From Selaginella moellendorffii (lineage: Eukaryota; Streptophyta; Lycopodiopsida; Selaginellales; Selaginellaceae), in contig NW_003314363.1 in the NCBI RefSeq assembly GCF_000143415.4, forward strand, positions 557,400 to 621,399: a DNA stretch of 64,000 bases, written 5' to 3'. Positions 10,809-20,876 of this stretch are shown piece after piece (position 1 is the first letter of the stretch; each line of letters starts with the position of its first letter). Under the pieces are notes generated by a model, which did no database searches, was not told where the DNA came from, and saw nothing but the letters and a program-made list of their open reading frames with translations. The position numbers and the translations under genes were made by a program.

Positions 10809-11144
10809 GAACGGATCGAAACCCTAGAAAGACACCCCTGCGATCTCCTGGAATCTGGATGAGCACCAGAATCGACGCCAACCCCCCGGCGCCCCTAAAT
10901 CCCTAGAATCTCCGGCTCATCGGCCGCGGCGGCGGCGGGGGCAGCGCCAGTGGCGAATCGATGGAGCGGCGCGCTCGCTGTGCACGGGACGATCCAGCCA
11001 GACACCGCAATCCCTTGCTTGCTGCATGCGATGGAATGGACTACCTAGCCGCCATAGCCAAAAGAACGAATTTTCTTCTCGCGAGAGCGAATGCCCTGTG
11101 CGTGTATTTTTCGAGAAGTGGAAGTACCACCGACTGCATACCAG

Positions 11145-11201
11145 AATATGCCACCTCCAGCTGGACATTCGTACGGGACATTCCGTCGGACGTGGCATAT
11201 T
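11145..11201. repeat. Imperfect inverted repeat, 10-bp arms
   Basis: AATATGCCAC at 11145 is mirrored by GTGGCATATT at 11192, with a 37-nt spacer that itself has near-repeats (GGACATTC twice). It could extrude a hairpin or bind a dimeric factor. Confidence 0.5.
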
Positions 11202-11297
11202 CCAGGCCGGGCGGAATGGGTACCGGTAACGGCCACTGGAAAAAGTAGCCGTTTGTAAACACAGTTAACGGATGGTAACTAGAATTTCACTGGCGAG

Positions 11298-11372
11298 GGT
11301 TCGAATCCATAGAAAAGATAGAGCGCTGGTTCGAATCCTCCGAGAAAAGTTGGAGATCGCGTGTTCGAATCT
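11298..11372 (+). repeat. Three tandem Pol III B-box-like elements
   Basis: GGTTCGAATCC occurs at 11298 and 11328, and TGTTCGAATCT at 11362. The first two match the tRNA-gene B-box consensus GGTTCGANNCC. No tRNA fold surrounds them, so they are tRNA-derived remnants or chance; see findings. Confidence 0.5.
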
Positions 11373-11438
11373 CTGGAGATGGCACTATATGTTTTGGTGT
11401 TTGAAAATAATTTTTGGAGGGTTTTTACGAGCTAGGCT

Positions 11439-12620
11439 ATGGCGGAGAGCGGCGATGGAGTAGGAGGTGGAGGCGCCGCGACGCCCTTCGACGCCGCTCA
11501 CGTCGCCGAGGTCAAGGCATGGATCACCAGCACTTTCGAGGCGGTGAATCGAGAGGTACCGGCATTCGAGTACACGCCGCGCACCGTCGCGCATCTCCAC
11601 GGCCTGGCAACCCTATCGCAGAATCGCACGCAGGTAGTGGGGATTGTGGCGGCCGATCTGCGGCAGAAGGCAGCGGAGTTTCGAGCGGAAGGTGCGTGTG
11701 CGTAGATCACATTTTCTGGAAGTCCCGATCGCGATGATCTTTGCTTTGGTACTAGCTGCCAGAGTGAGGGAAATTCTGGACTGCGCGGGCTTGGCGCAGG
11801 AGAATTTCTCGCAGAGTGGAGTGGCTGCCGCTCAGACGCTTGCAACAGCCGCCCATTTGCTGGATCTTAAAGACACCGAGACCGGAAGGTTGGAACTTTG
11901 TTTTCTTTTTTACAAGCTTGTTTCAAAACACCATGCTTGCTTACAGCTTCTTGATAGCCATGGCGGACCTCTCCCTTAAGAAAACCGACATTGAAGAGAA
12001 GCGCGCGGCGGTAAAGAAAGAGTCGAAAATGCTCCTCGACAACACGCGAAAAGCCATTTCCAGATTGACATATCTAAAGAGGTGGTGTTCTCGTGTCCTT
12101 GAGGTTTATATCAGTTCTTATTGCCTTTCTTTTTCTCCTAGAACTCTTGGACAGCTCGAAGAGGAAGTGGCCGCACGAGATGGACTCATGGGACAGTGGG
12201 AGACAAACCTAAAGGTGATGGCCTCCAAAGAGCGCCAATACTTGCAACAGCTTGCCAACTACAAGGTAGTGTCACTTCTGTCTGGAAAAAGTTCCAACGC
12301 CTTTTGCTTTCTTTTCTTTACAGGCAATCCTTTGCCGTGTTGGATACACACCCGAGATCAGCCACGGCGTGTTAATGCAAATGGTTGAGCACCGAAAGGA
12401 CCTGGAGAGAAAAACAAAGCCAATCCTCGACACCCTGCGGAGCTACCAGGATTTGCCGCCGGTAAGAGCCTCAGCTGTCCATGTTCTCAAAATCAATGCG
12501 CTTTGCCAGGACAAAGCTCTCGCCGAGCTCGCGATTGAAGACAAGCGAAGAGAGTACGAGACCGCGGAGAAGCATCTCGAAGAGGCGCTCCAGTCGGCCT
12601 TAAACACAACAAATGACTAG
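11439..12620 (+). CDS. AUG1: Augmin complex subunit 1 (AUG1/HAUS1)
   Basis: Six exons: 11439-11691, 11756-11888, 11947-12081, 12142-12265, 12324-12461 and 12510-12620. They give 297 residues with phases 1,2,2,0,0, and all introns are GT-AG and 48-64 nt long. The protein is mostly helical coiled coil. It aligns by eye with plant AUG1 along its length: EVKAWITSTFEAVNREVPAFEYT, ARVREILDCAGL, EEKRAAVKKES, KAISRLTYLKR, RVGYTPEISHG and the near-invariant LDTLRSYQDLPPDKALAELAIEDKRR. Augmin binds existing spindle and phragmoplast microtubules and recruits gamma-tubulin ring complexes for branching nucleation. AUG1 is one of eight subunits. Its divergent partner is the cell-cycle E2 UBC22. The start is the first ATG, preceding an acidic, Gly-rich leader. 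Confidence 0.93.
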
Positions 12621-13140
12621 CGCGGACTTGCGGGGTATCTCGTTTGTTTTCACTCTTCTGTACCGATTTCATGATTCCAGGCAGATCACGCAGAGCTTTT
12701 ATACGCTCTAAGTCACGATCATCCAGCAGGACAACTTCACGCTCTCTGATCTCGACTCTCAGCAACTGGATCAAACTTTATGAGAGTTTGCGCTATCGAG
12801 CTCGACACCTGTTCTTCCTTCTGGGTGATAAAGCGGAGCGCACTAAAAATCTCCATTTTGCTTTTCCCAGGCCTCGAAAGTCGGTGCGTGGCCGCTGCTT
12901 TCTTCGCGTCGTCGCTCCCCTCATGATCGCCTGGTAAAAGGCCATGGCCGTGTCCACGTGGCGCCGTGCCATTAGTGGCAGTCAACGGCACCAGGCATTT
13001 CCCCCGGATTGCCGGCCATGTCATAAGCCCCGCGCATTCAAAAGAGTGGAAGAGGAGAGAGAGAGTGAGAACTAGGAGGAGGAAGAAGAAGAGGCGTTGC
13101 GCTTAGATCCCAGAGAAGAGAGGAAGAGAGCAAGAAGACG
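12621..13140. other. Intergenic, HAUS1 3' flank and LTPG promoter
   Basis: No gene. A palindromic CCACGTGG (G-box core at 12955-12960) lies 180 nt before the LTPG start. A purine-rich AG leader precedes the start codon. Confidence 0.45.
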
Positions 13141-13806
13141 ATGGGATCGAGCGCGGCGTGGATTTGCGCGCTGCTCGTGGCGGCGGCGCTGATCGGGGAG
13201 GGGAATGGGCAGCCCGCGGCGGCGGTGGATTGCACGTCCCAGCTCGCGCCGGTGGCGCCGTGCCTGGATTACGTCCAGGGCAATGGTAAGACGCCATCCT
13301 CGGATTGCTGCAAAGGATTGTCGTCGCTGGTGACCACCAGCCCCGTGTGCCTGTGCCAGCTCTCCGAGGGCAAGCTCAATCTCTCGGCGCTGGGCGTCAC
13401 CGTGGATATGAAGCGAGCGCTCAGCCTCCCCACGGTTTGCAAGATCAAGGGCGCCGATCGGAGCCGGTGCGCGGGTAAGCTTTCCATTCCATTCTCTGTT
13501 GCGGAGCTCGAATCTCATTGTGTTTCTCTCGTTCTTCCAGCGATTCTAGGAACTCCAGCTGCAGCTCCTCAGGGTAAATCCATGGTTTCTCGGCGATAGA
13601 TCGTACTGACATTGCGTTTCTCTGTTTTTGTTGTGGCTCTAGCCGCGGGGCCTGGGCCGGCTATGGTGTCCGGGAGCGAGACGGGGTCTCCGGGAGCTGG
13701 ATCTGGTGCAGCCTCGACGCCCACAGGAGCAGCAACAATGGCGACTTCTTCCGGGACATTGATCCTCGCAGCAGCAGCTCTGTTGGCGTGGAAATGGACC
13801 TCATAG
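13141..13806 (+). CDS. GPI-anchored non-specific lipid transfer protein (LTPG-like)
   Basis: Three exons, 13141-13474, 13541-13573 and 13643-13806, give 176 residues. The middle exon is a 33-nt microexon, and both introns are phase 1. A signal peptide (about residues 1-23) precedes an eight-cysteine motif with the expected order C...C...CC...CLC...C...C (residues ~30-111), the disulfide-braced lipid-binding fold. The tail is Pro/Ala/Gly/Ser-rich and ends in a hydrophobic run (TLILAAAALLAW) after Ser/Gly residues, as in proteins that receive a GPI anchor. LTPGs sit on the outer plasma membrane and help export cuticular lipids. The nearby GPAT genes make cutin-type monomers, so a shared role at the surface is plausible but not shown. 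Confidence 0.88.
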
Positions 13807-14128
13807 AGCGATGCAGCGACTGATCCGCGAGCGAGCGAGTAGAGACAGCTATGGATTCGTCGTGATGGTTTTTGGGTCTTTGTTTTTCCTTCCTTCTAGC
13901 CATAGCCATAGCAGCAGCAGCTGATTGATTGATTGATTGATCGCACCATTCCACTCTACGTGTTTTGTTCATCCGCCTGTCGCTGTTCTATATCAGATAA
14001 TCGCGCTCCGTTGTCCGTGCTGATTTTTAAATACCACCGACCCAAGCACGCAAGCAGCCCGTGAGATCTGTCCACTATCACCCTGTTTTTAGGGTTCCTC
14101 AATGGTTCATGCAATTCAAAAATCTCGT
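13807..14128. other. Intergenic, converging LTPG and GPAT 3' flanks, with (TGAT)n
   Basis: No gene. A short TGAT microsatellite of five units lies at 13922-13941. Confidence 0.5.
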
Positions 14129-15704
14129 TTACAATCCCAAATTAGGGTTCTTGCTTGTGACAATGCCATCGTTCCCCGCGAGGACGCGATACTTGTCCTT
14201 GCGCGTGAGAGTGGTACACTGGTAGCCCATGGCGTCCGCGATTAGCCGCTGGACGTGGTTGGCGACGTCGTGGCTGCTCCGTCCCCCGCCGCCGCATGTT
14301 TGATCCGGTGGGAGCTGCTCCAGGAATTCCATCTCGTACCTCACGGCCGGATTCATGAAGAAGAAGAGGAAATCCAGGCACTTCCACCCGCGTGCGCTGG
14401 TGCCGTGGAAGACCGGCATGGTAGTCGCCAGGGAGACTGGGACGATGGTGTCCGTGAGCTCTGCGAAGAGGGCGCTGAAGCGCAGCAAGCAGGGCTGGCG
14501 GCACGTCGTGCCCTCGGGGCATACCGCCAGGTGGCCCTGCGCGAGCAGCCGCGTCATGCTGCGGGCGTCTCGGTCCTTGCAGCGCGTGAGCCGCGCGGTG
14601 CGTATCGGGGAGAAGAGCTCGGACACCCGGCTGAGGCTGTAGGTGACGGCCGCGACGGCCTGGCCCATCACGAAGGAGATGAAGACGGGGTCGAGAAGCG
14701 TACGGTGGGAGAGGACGAAGAGGACGCCCCGCTGGGAGGGCTGGAATATCCGCGGCGGGAGACGCCCCCTGACGCGTACAGACACCCCGAGGAGGTGCTC
14801 GACGGGCAGCGCGACGCGCTTGGGGAGGCAGATACCCAACAGGATGCGAGTGATCGCGAGCGGGATCGCGAAAGGGAGCCAGAGGAGGATCGTGAGCGCC
14901 CAGAGAGGGGTCGGCCTGTGAACGAGCCTACCGTCGTGGAAGATGAGCGGCGGCGCGGAGATCTTTGCCTGCTCGCCATCGCCATCGTGATCCCTCACAA
15001 TGTAAGCCTTCTGCGCGATCAAATCCATCCAATACACCATCAGTCTCGATCCAAAGACGACGAAATCTTACCTTGCAGAGCTCCGCGAAGGAGTCGGACC
15101 CAATGCCTATATCCGGGCTGTTAAGCTCCTTGACCGCGCGGTACCTCTCCCGTCCCCGCGGTATGCCGCGGACCAGCCCAGTGTACCACCCGCCGCGCGT
15201 CACGTGCAGCTCGCTGCCCAGCACGTGCTCGGTCTCCAGGAAGCTCTTTGCGAACGACTCCACCATGACGCGCGGTAGGGACGTGACGACGTACCGCCGG
15301 TCACACGTCGCAAAGACGCGGTGGACGCCGCGGTGCACGTCGTCAAGAAAGGCCTTTGGCAGTACCGCGCGGGCGACGCATCGTACCGCCGCGTCGCGCA
15401 GCCCCGCGAACGTCACAAAGGCGTACAGCCGGATGTCCGCATCGCGGCATTGGAGGATGTGGGTGAGGATCCAGACGATGGGGAAGGAGGCGAGGAGGAG
15501 GAGAGCTCTGAGAGGACTCCCGGCCTCGAGCGCGACGAGGAAGAAGTATGGAAATGTAGAGCTTGATCGGAGAAGGCCGCCCTCGAGGAGCGATACCACT
15601 CGCTGCTCGGGCCGGGCGTCGGCCGTGTCGATAGGATCAAAGAGGCGAGCTCCATCGGCGTCGGCGTTCTCGGTGGTGGATTTCCGGAGCTGGACGTAGA
15701 TCAT
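14129..15704 (-). CDS. sn-2-type GPAT with degenerate phosphatase domain (copy 3)
   Basis: Exons 15072-15704 and 14129-15010 (donor GTAAGA, acceptor GCGCAG, phase 0) encode 504 residues. The intron lies where it does in copies 1 and 2. The acyltransferase half is intact: SHRTLLDP (H313, D318) and [10 protein letters not shown]. The phosphatase half is not. Motif I reads SLLEGG where the others have DLDGT or DFDGT, losing both Asp residues, and motif IV GxGDRxxD is reduced to GIGSDSFAE. In Arabidopsis the same loss marks GPAT5/7, which release 2-acyl lysophosphatidic acid and act in suberin synthesis, so this gene may have that chemistry. ATG 15704 was chosen because the longer frame starts at a TTG codon. 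It faces PDCD2 across a 490-bp divergent promoter. Confidence 0.9.
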
Positions 15705-15830
15705 CTTGGAAGAACTCGAGTGAGAGTGAGTGCTCGGGGATGCACGAAACGCTCTAAGATCTTGGTGATGGAAGAAGATCAAAGCACTGCTTGGTGATGG
15801 AAGATCTTTGAGGTTGGAAAACTCTAGAGA

Positions 15831-15837
15831 TTATATA
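15831..15837 (-). promoter_or_regulatory. TATA box of GPAT copy 3
   Basis: TATATAA on the minus strand lies 127 nt upstream of ATG 15704, giving a predicted leader of about 100 nt. Confidence 0.5.
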
Positions 15838-16194
15838 GCAGCCGCGGGAGATTCCGCCACCACCACCACGACGATACCACTAGAACTTGGAACGACTCAT
15901 TCCAGATCACGAGAGAGGAGCATGGGGGGGGGGATTGGATTTGGAGGATGCGTGGCTCTCGTCCCGCCGAAGTTGCGCCACTACAAAGTGGATCTGGAGG
16001 AGAAGGTTTGTAAAGGGGGGACTCGAAAAATCCCTTGGTTGGTAGTGAAAGTGCTTGAGTCGTGGAAATCTTTTCCCTAGATCAATGGTGAAAAGGGCGA
16101 AAGGAAACAAAATCCCGACACCATGTGTCTCGCCATTAATGCCGCATTATATCGGTTTCTAGGGTTTTGGTAGGGTTTTTCTTTTAGGGCTTTG

Positions 16195-17748
16195 ATGGCG
16201 GAGGAGGAGCTCTCGCGCCTGGCGCTGGACGAGGAATCCGACAGCGATGAGGAGGGGGAGGTGGAATTAGGTTTCGTCCAAGCGCCAGAGGCGCCATGGA
16301 TGCTTCGGCGCCAGCATTTTCCCTGTAAAGCTGGCGGAGCGGCGGTAAAAGAAGCTCTTGTTTCTGTGCTGCCTCGCATGTGAAGGGATTCAAGGCGGGC
16401 GCGTCTTGTTTTGTCCTTTTTTAAAGGAGTGAGTGATTGTGGTGGTTTGATTGGCAGGCTTGGCTCGATGCTGACAGCGTCCCGAGGACTCCAGATTCGT
16501 GCTGTGATTTTTGCGAGGAGCCTCTCCGTTTTTTGCTTCAGGTATTGATTGGAGCTTGATTTGTTCTAGATTCGTTTGGTTGTGCAGATTTATGCTTCGC
16601 TGGAGGAGAGGAGCGATACGTTTCATCGAACGCTCTTTATGTTCATGTGCTCGAAGATGGAGTGCTTGAGAAGAGATCAAGCCGAGCAGAAGAAGCCCGC
16701 GCAGTCGTCTTCGAGAAGGTAGTTTTTTCTTTCGACGTCGAGCTTTCCGTTGTTTTAAAATTTTCTATTGCAGTGTGAAGGTCTTTCGATCGCAGCTTCC
16801 GCTTAAGAACATTTTCTACTCCGATACGCCGTCCAGAGGGAAGAATGATCGTCCTTTGACGACTGGAGGTACAAAGTATTGATGTTCTCCCGCCTAACAT
16901 GAACTTTTTGTAGTGGATCTCTGTACGTGGTGTCGTACATGGAGAGGCGAAAAAGTCTGTGGAGGGTGTAAGACAACAAGATACTGCTCTCGCCAACATC
17001 AGGTGCATACCTACTTTCGCTTAATTGACATTGTCAGTGTTGGACATGCTATTCTCCAGGTAGAGCACTGGCGCGCTGGTCATTCCTCTTCATGCAAAAC
17101 TCAGGCACCTGTGCCAACGAATAACTCGAGCAATAACTTATGGCCCGAAATGGAGATAGTACTGGGTGAAGAAGAACGAGATGAAGAAACTGGAAACACT
17201 CTTCCAATCGTACCCGCTAACCAGTCTCTTGCCTTGAACGCAGAGCTTCAAGGCTTTGAAGAGGTCTGTCACTTAGTTCCTAGAGTTTCTTACCCTGAAC
17301 TCTGAATCGCAGGCATCTGGAGAGAAACAGTGCTGGGCAAACTTTCAAGCACGTATACAAAGAGCCCCAAGTCAAGTGCTCAGGTTTGGATTATGAGTTC
17401 CATCTGTTTCTTGTGTGTTGAATTGCCACACTTCAGATACTGTCGGAACAAAAATGCCAAAGTGTTGTGGATGAGACCGGACGATCAGCCTACGGCCGTG
17501 GATATCTCACCTTGTCAACTTTGTGGAGGACCTCGCATCTTTGAGTTCCAGGTGTGCATGTGTCATGAGTTGCCTGTGTTAATCCCGAATTTTGATTCCA
17601 GGTTCTGCCGCAGCTTCTCTATTACTTTGGAGTAGATAACGAGCCGGATTCCCTTGACTGGGCCACGGTTGCGGTTTACTCGTGTTCTAACTCTTGCGAA
17701 GTGGAAGGCTACGCCCGAGAGTTCATTTGGGTTCAGCTTCCGATCTGA
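16195..17748 (+). CDS. PDCD2: PDCD2 family protein (MYND zinc finger)
   Basis: Nine exons: 16195-16344, 16458-16541, 16588-16718, 16774-16868, 16914-17002, 17060-17263, 17313-17383, 17437-17551 and 17602-17748. They give 361 residues and all phases close. Order: acidic N-terminus, a PDCD2 N-region (APEAPWMLRRQHFPCKAGG, then AWLD, CDFCEEPLRFLLQIYA), a MYND finger at about 154-195 (CTWC, CGGC, YCS-QHQ, HW, C), and a C-terminal PDCD2_C domain with PCQLCGGPRIFEFQ, LPQLLYYFG, DWATVAVYSC and a final YAREFIWVQ. Family members in yeast and animals chaperone ribosomal protein uS5 during 40S assembly; that is the likely role here. Exons 6-9 and downstream DNA were copied to 20.9-21.7 kb as a pseudogene. 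Confidence 0.93.
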
Positions 17749-18627
17749 AGAAGCAAGTGACTTTAACTTCGAAAGGAGAAACTTGCCAGATATGATCTTA
17801 CGTTGAATTTTATCTCCCTTAACTCTTTCGCAGGGAAAACCACTATGGTTTCGATGCACGTTTTCATTTTTCTTTTCCAGCAAGGTGACGCATAAGTCAC
17901 TCCGCAGTCTCAGGTTCCCAAGCAGTCAATCGACGCGGTCTCCAAAGCAATCAGAAGACAACTATGTCGAATCTTGTTGCTGGTGCTTGGGAAGTATCAT
18001 CAACATTTGGCCAAGTTGATGTCTCAGAACGGAGAACCTTCGGCAGACGTCCAGATTTTATCAAAACTAGCTTTTGTCTATGTCGTTTATTATAATTTGG
18101 CTTCAATTAGCTGGCTGAGCTTCACACATCCAAGTCCATCACGACCACGAAGACAAATATCTACCGTATTTGTTTCTCACTCTTCTTTCCAACCATGAAA
18201 CAACCTACAACAGCAATGTTGATCTAGCAATTTGACGCAGTCGAAAACACTTTGCTCGAGTAAAGCGGGAGGTTTTCTCGATCATCTATCTACTATTTGA
18301 GATCCCAGGACTTCAACTACCAAAACATGGCTGGATTCACGTTCACAAATCCAGCGCATGCTTTACCACCTGTGCATTGCAACCCATCTACAACATAACT
18401 TCAAGTGGATCCAAGCGCGCCTATAAGAACACAAAAGCTTTGGTGTTACCACCCCGTCTTCCCAGGCTGAATCGTTTACACCATTTGCTCTCCCGAATCC
18501 AGAAACTTAACATCCAAAGGCCTCCAACGCCGATGAGGGCCGGCCTTGAGTGTGATCGTGGAAATGGGAGTGATTCATTCTTTAGACTACCTTCGGGAAT
18601 TTAGAAATTTATGTAAGTTGAGAGTAA
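17749..18627. other. Intergenic, converging 3' flanks
   Basis: No gene seen. The part up to about 18050 is the 3' flank that was duplicated, with PDCD2 exons 6-9, to 20.9-21.7 kb. Confidence 0.45.
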
Positions 18628-20693
18628 CTACAAAGTTTCCCAGTTGCCGTTTGGCATATCTTTTTGAAATGATATCCATCCGTCACCTTCCTTTCTAGTG
18701 TATGATACCTGGAAAAGCTTTAAACCAGACTTCAACATAATCATTAAAATTTCATCACGAAGTCTGGGGAGGAAGAGCAATTTTTCTAATTCTGCTTCTT
18801 TTGCATCTTCCTGTACCATTAAGATATATCAAAATTACAACACGTCAACAAAATCATTAAACGAACCTCATCTTCCGTTCCAAAAGGCGGGCATGGTTCA
18901 AAAGGTGTGACAGGCTCGAGCAAAACAGGGATGTAACATCCAATGACCGCAACCTTGTCGGTGCGCAGCTCCCACGGTAAATCGTCTTTGTCATCACGTC
19001 TATTTGACCGCTTTGTTTTAGCCAAGAGATGCTACAAAAAGAAATACTTTGTGAACAGTTGTTAAATCTAATCTAGAGCATACCTCTTGCTTTTGTTGTT
19101 TGCTTTTAAGCCATTGTTGTGCATCCACAGTGCTTGTAAAGATATTTTCCACGGGAAGTTTGCTCCTCCACAAGGTCTCAAAGCCTCTTAAGTACAGTGG
19201 TGGCACTTCGCTGAAAATCAACTCAGGATTGGGGGTGAACTCCATCATCATTTCTCCGACGAGTGTCCTGGCCCTTGAAAGGGCATCCCCTGCGTACACC
19301 CGCTCCACGAAAGCACCCTGAAAGTGAAAGAGTCTTACTATCACGAAGAACAATTAATGTACCAATAGCTTTCGGAACATGAAACACACTGATGTTCTTC
19401 CAAAGCTTGTAATGGAAACGATGAGCTGTACAAGCCTGTGACTTCCTTTAACTTTAGTCCCTGGAAAAGATTAAAACTCAAAGATATCAATAATAAACAA
19501 GTTATGACACTTACTCTGGATGTAGCTTAGAGAATCTAGAGTTTTTTTATCTATCCGTTTTATGGATATATATTGTATTGTGCGCTTGCAGCTGGTTGCA
19601 AGCTCTGTGACCAACATATTAAAACAGTTAGCTAAGAAAAACAAGAATTTTACCGAGCGTTTTTGTGATCTTGAAACCCCAAGTAGATTTAAGAACTTGA
19701 GGTTGCTTTTTTGCATCCTGTAAATTACACATCAAGGAATGCAACGCAAAATCAAATTCTTACCCATTCCATCAATGAAGCAAGTGTTGCTTTAGCTTTA
19801 GCTAAAGCAACACGTCGCAATATATCATCCCACCGTCCTAAGATATCAGCCGAACGGCCGATTCTTCGAGACTCCATTAGAGGGATTTTCCCGTCACTCA
19901 CAGTAAATGTTAACGTTCCTCGCAGCAGGGGTTCCTCACGGAAACACGGATCAAGAACCTACAGGACAGTTTCACGTAAAAAGCAGCTTATAACCTTCAA
20001 ACTCACCACTAATTCGTTGCTATCAAAAACGCCAAACGTTACAGTGATAGGTAGCTGCTGTACCTTGACCATGAACTGGGACAAGAGAAATATGTAAGAA
20101 CCTTAGAAAAATTGTTCATAGTGAATCCTTACCTCTGCCTCTCGTCTCTGAAAGGAGAGTATGGCCGCCAAAACAGCAATATTGGCACCATCAATCACAT
20201 TCCTGCAAAAACACAAAACAATTCAATGCCTAGAAAGGAAAATAAAAAACAAGAAGAGCATTACCCGCCCTGATGTCTAACCCAGATTGCAATGCGTAAG
20301 CTTTTTCCTGGCATAGCGCAGACACACTCACTGCAAAACTGTGTGAACAAATATAGCTCCGTTTTGCACATAGAAAATACCTCAACAAGCAAGTAATCTT
20401 TCTTGACAGCTCTTCCGGCCCAATGTCGAGTGGAGGCTCATCAAACTCAGTATGCACATTGAAGAACGGATGAACCGATTCAACACTCGCACTCACAGAA
20501 GCTTGGATTACAGATGTCCCCAGGTAGATGACACCAGTCCTAAAAAAAAAACGATCTATCAATCACTGAGCTCTCAAATTTCGGACTTTTACTTGGATGG
20601 AAAGATTATTAGTCGCCGGGCATCAAAAGGACCGCGGCCGTCATAGCGAACCCACGCTGGAGCTGCTGCCCGTGCCAGCGGCGTAGTAGCCAT
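18628..20693 (-). CDS. RNase PH-fold protein (exosome RRP45-like) with unrecognised C-terminal half
   Basis: Twelve exons on the minus strand splice into one 497-residue frame: 20593-20693, 20381-20539, 20265-20330, 20133-20202, 20007-20075, 19764-19958, 19654-19717, 19515-19604, 19363-19460, 19084-19317, 18867-19031 and 18628-18810. All junctions are GT-AG and the phases close. Residues ~15-200 resemble an RNase PH domain of the RRP45/EXOSC9 type: VRYDGRGPFDARRL, LGTSVIQASVSASV, FNVHTEFDEPPLD, then NVIDGANIAVLAAILSFQR and LPITVTFGVF, VLDPxxxEE, GTLTFTVSDGKI. A catalytic RNase PH phosphate site is not evident, as in other scaffold exosome subunits. Residues ~221-497 match nothing I know. A conserved-looking part is EVPPLYLRGFETLW...DAQQWLK and GCYIPVLLEPVTPFEPCPPFG. 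Role in RNA turnover is tentative; exons 7-9 are the least certain. Confidence 0.65.
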
Positions 20694-20876
20694 CGCTCGG
20701 ATTTCCGATGCGCTCGTACGCGCTGTGCTGCTGTCGCGCAATCTCGTTTGCTTCTCGACCATATCAAAAGCCCTAATACATTGCCAAGTGTCCGTGGTCT
20801 CCCGAGCTAGACGCCGACGGCTTTGATATACATATCTCGCCGAAACCTAAGAATACTGGAAGATCCATAAGCCCTC

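Larger units (their letters stand above)
10809..11438. promoter_or_regulatory. Divergent promoter region between UBC22 and HAUS1
   Basis: 630 bp separate the two start codons. No gene is visible. It contains an inverted repeat (arms at 11145-11154 and 11192-11201) and three Pol III B-box-like elements (11298-11372). Regulatory use of either is unproven. Confidence 0.4.

Noticed and set aside
11298-11372. tRNA genes around the B-box-like elements
   Set aside because: No acceptor stem, A box or anticodon arm can be folded, and the spacing is too short.
13922-13941. TGAT tandem run as a regulatory element
   Set aside because: Five perfect units in a 3' flank are best taken as a simple microsatellite.
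14255-15124. A 289-codon plus-strand frame opposite GPAT copy 3
   Set aside because: It is the antisense shadow of the GPAT coding exon, caused by high GC at third positions; composition is charged and featureless.
18628-19353. A separate gene downstream of the RNase PH-like gene
   Set aside because: Considered because the C-terminal half is unrelated to RRP45. Phases close across all junctions and I saw no start codon with a promoter, so one gene is the simpler model, at reduced confidence.
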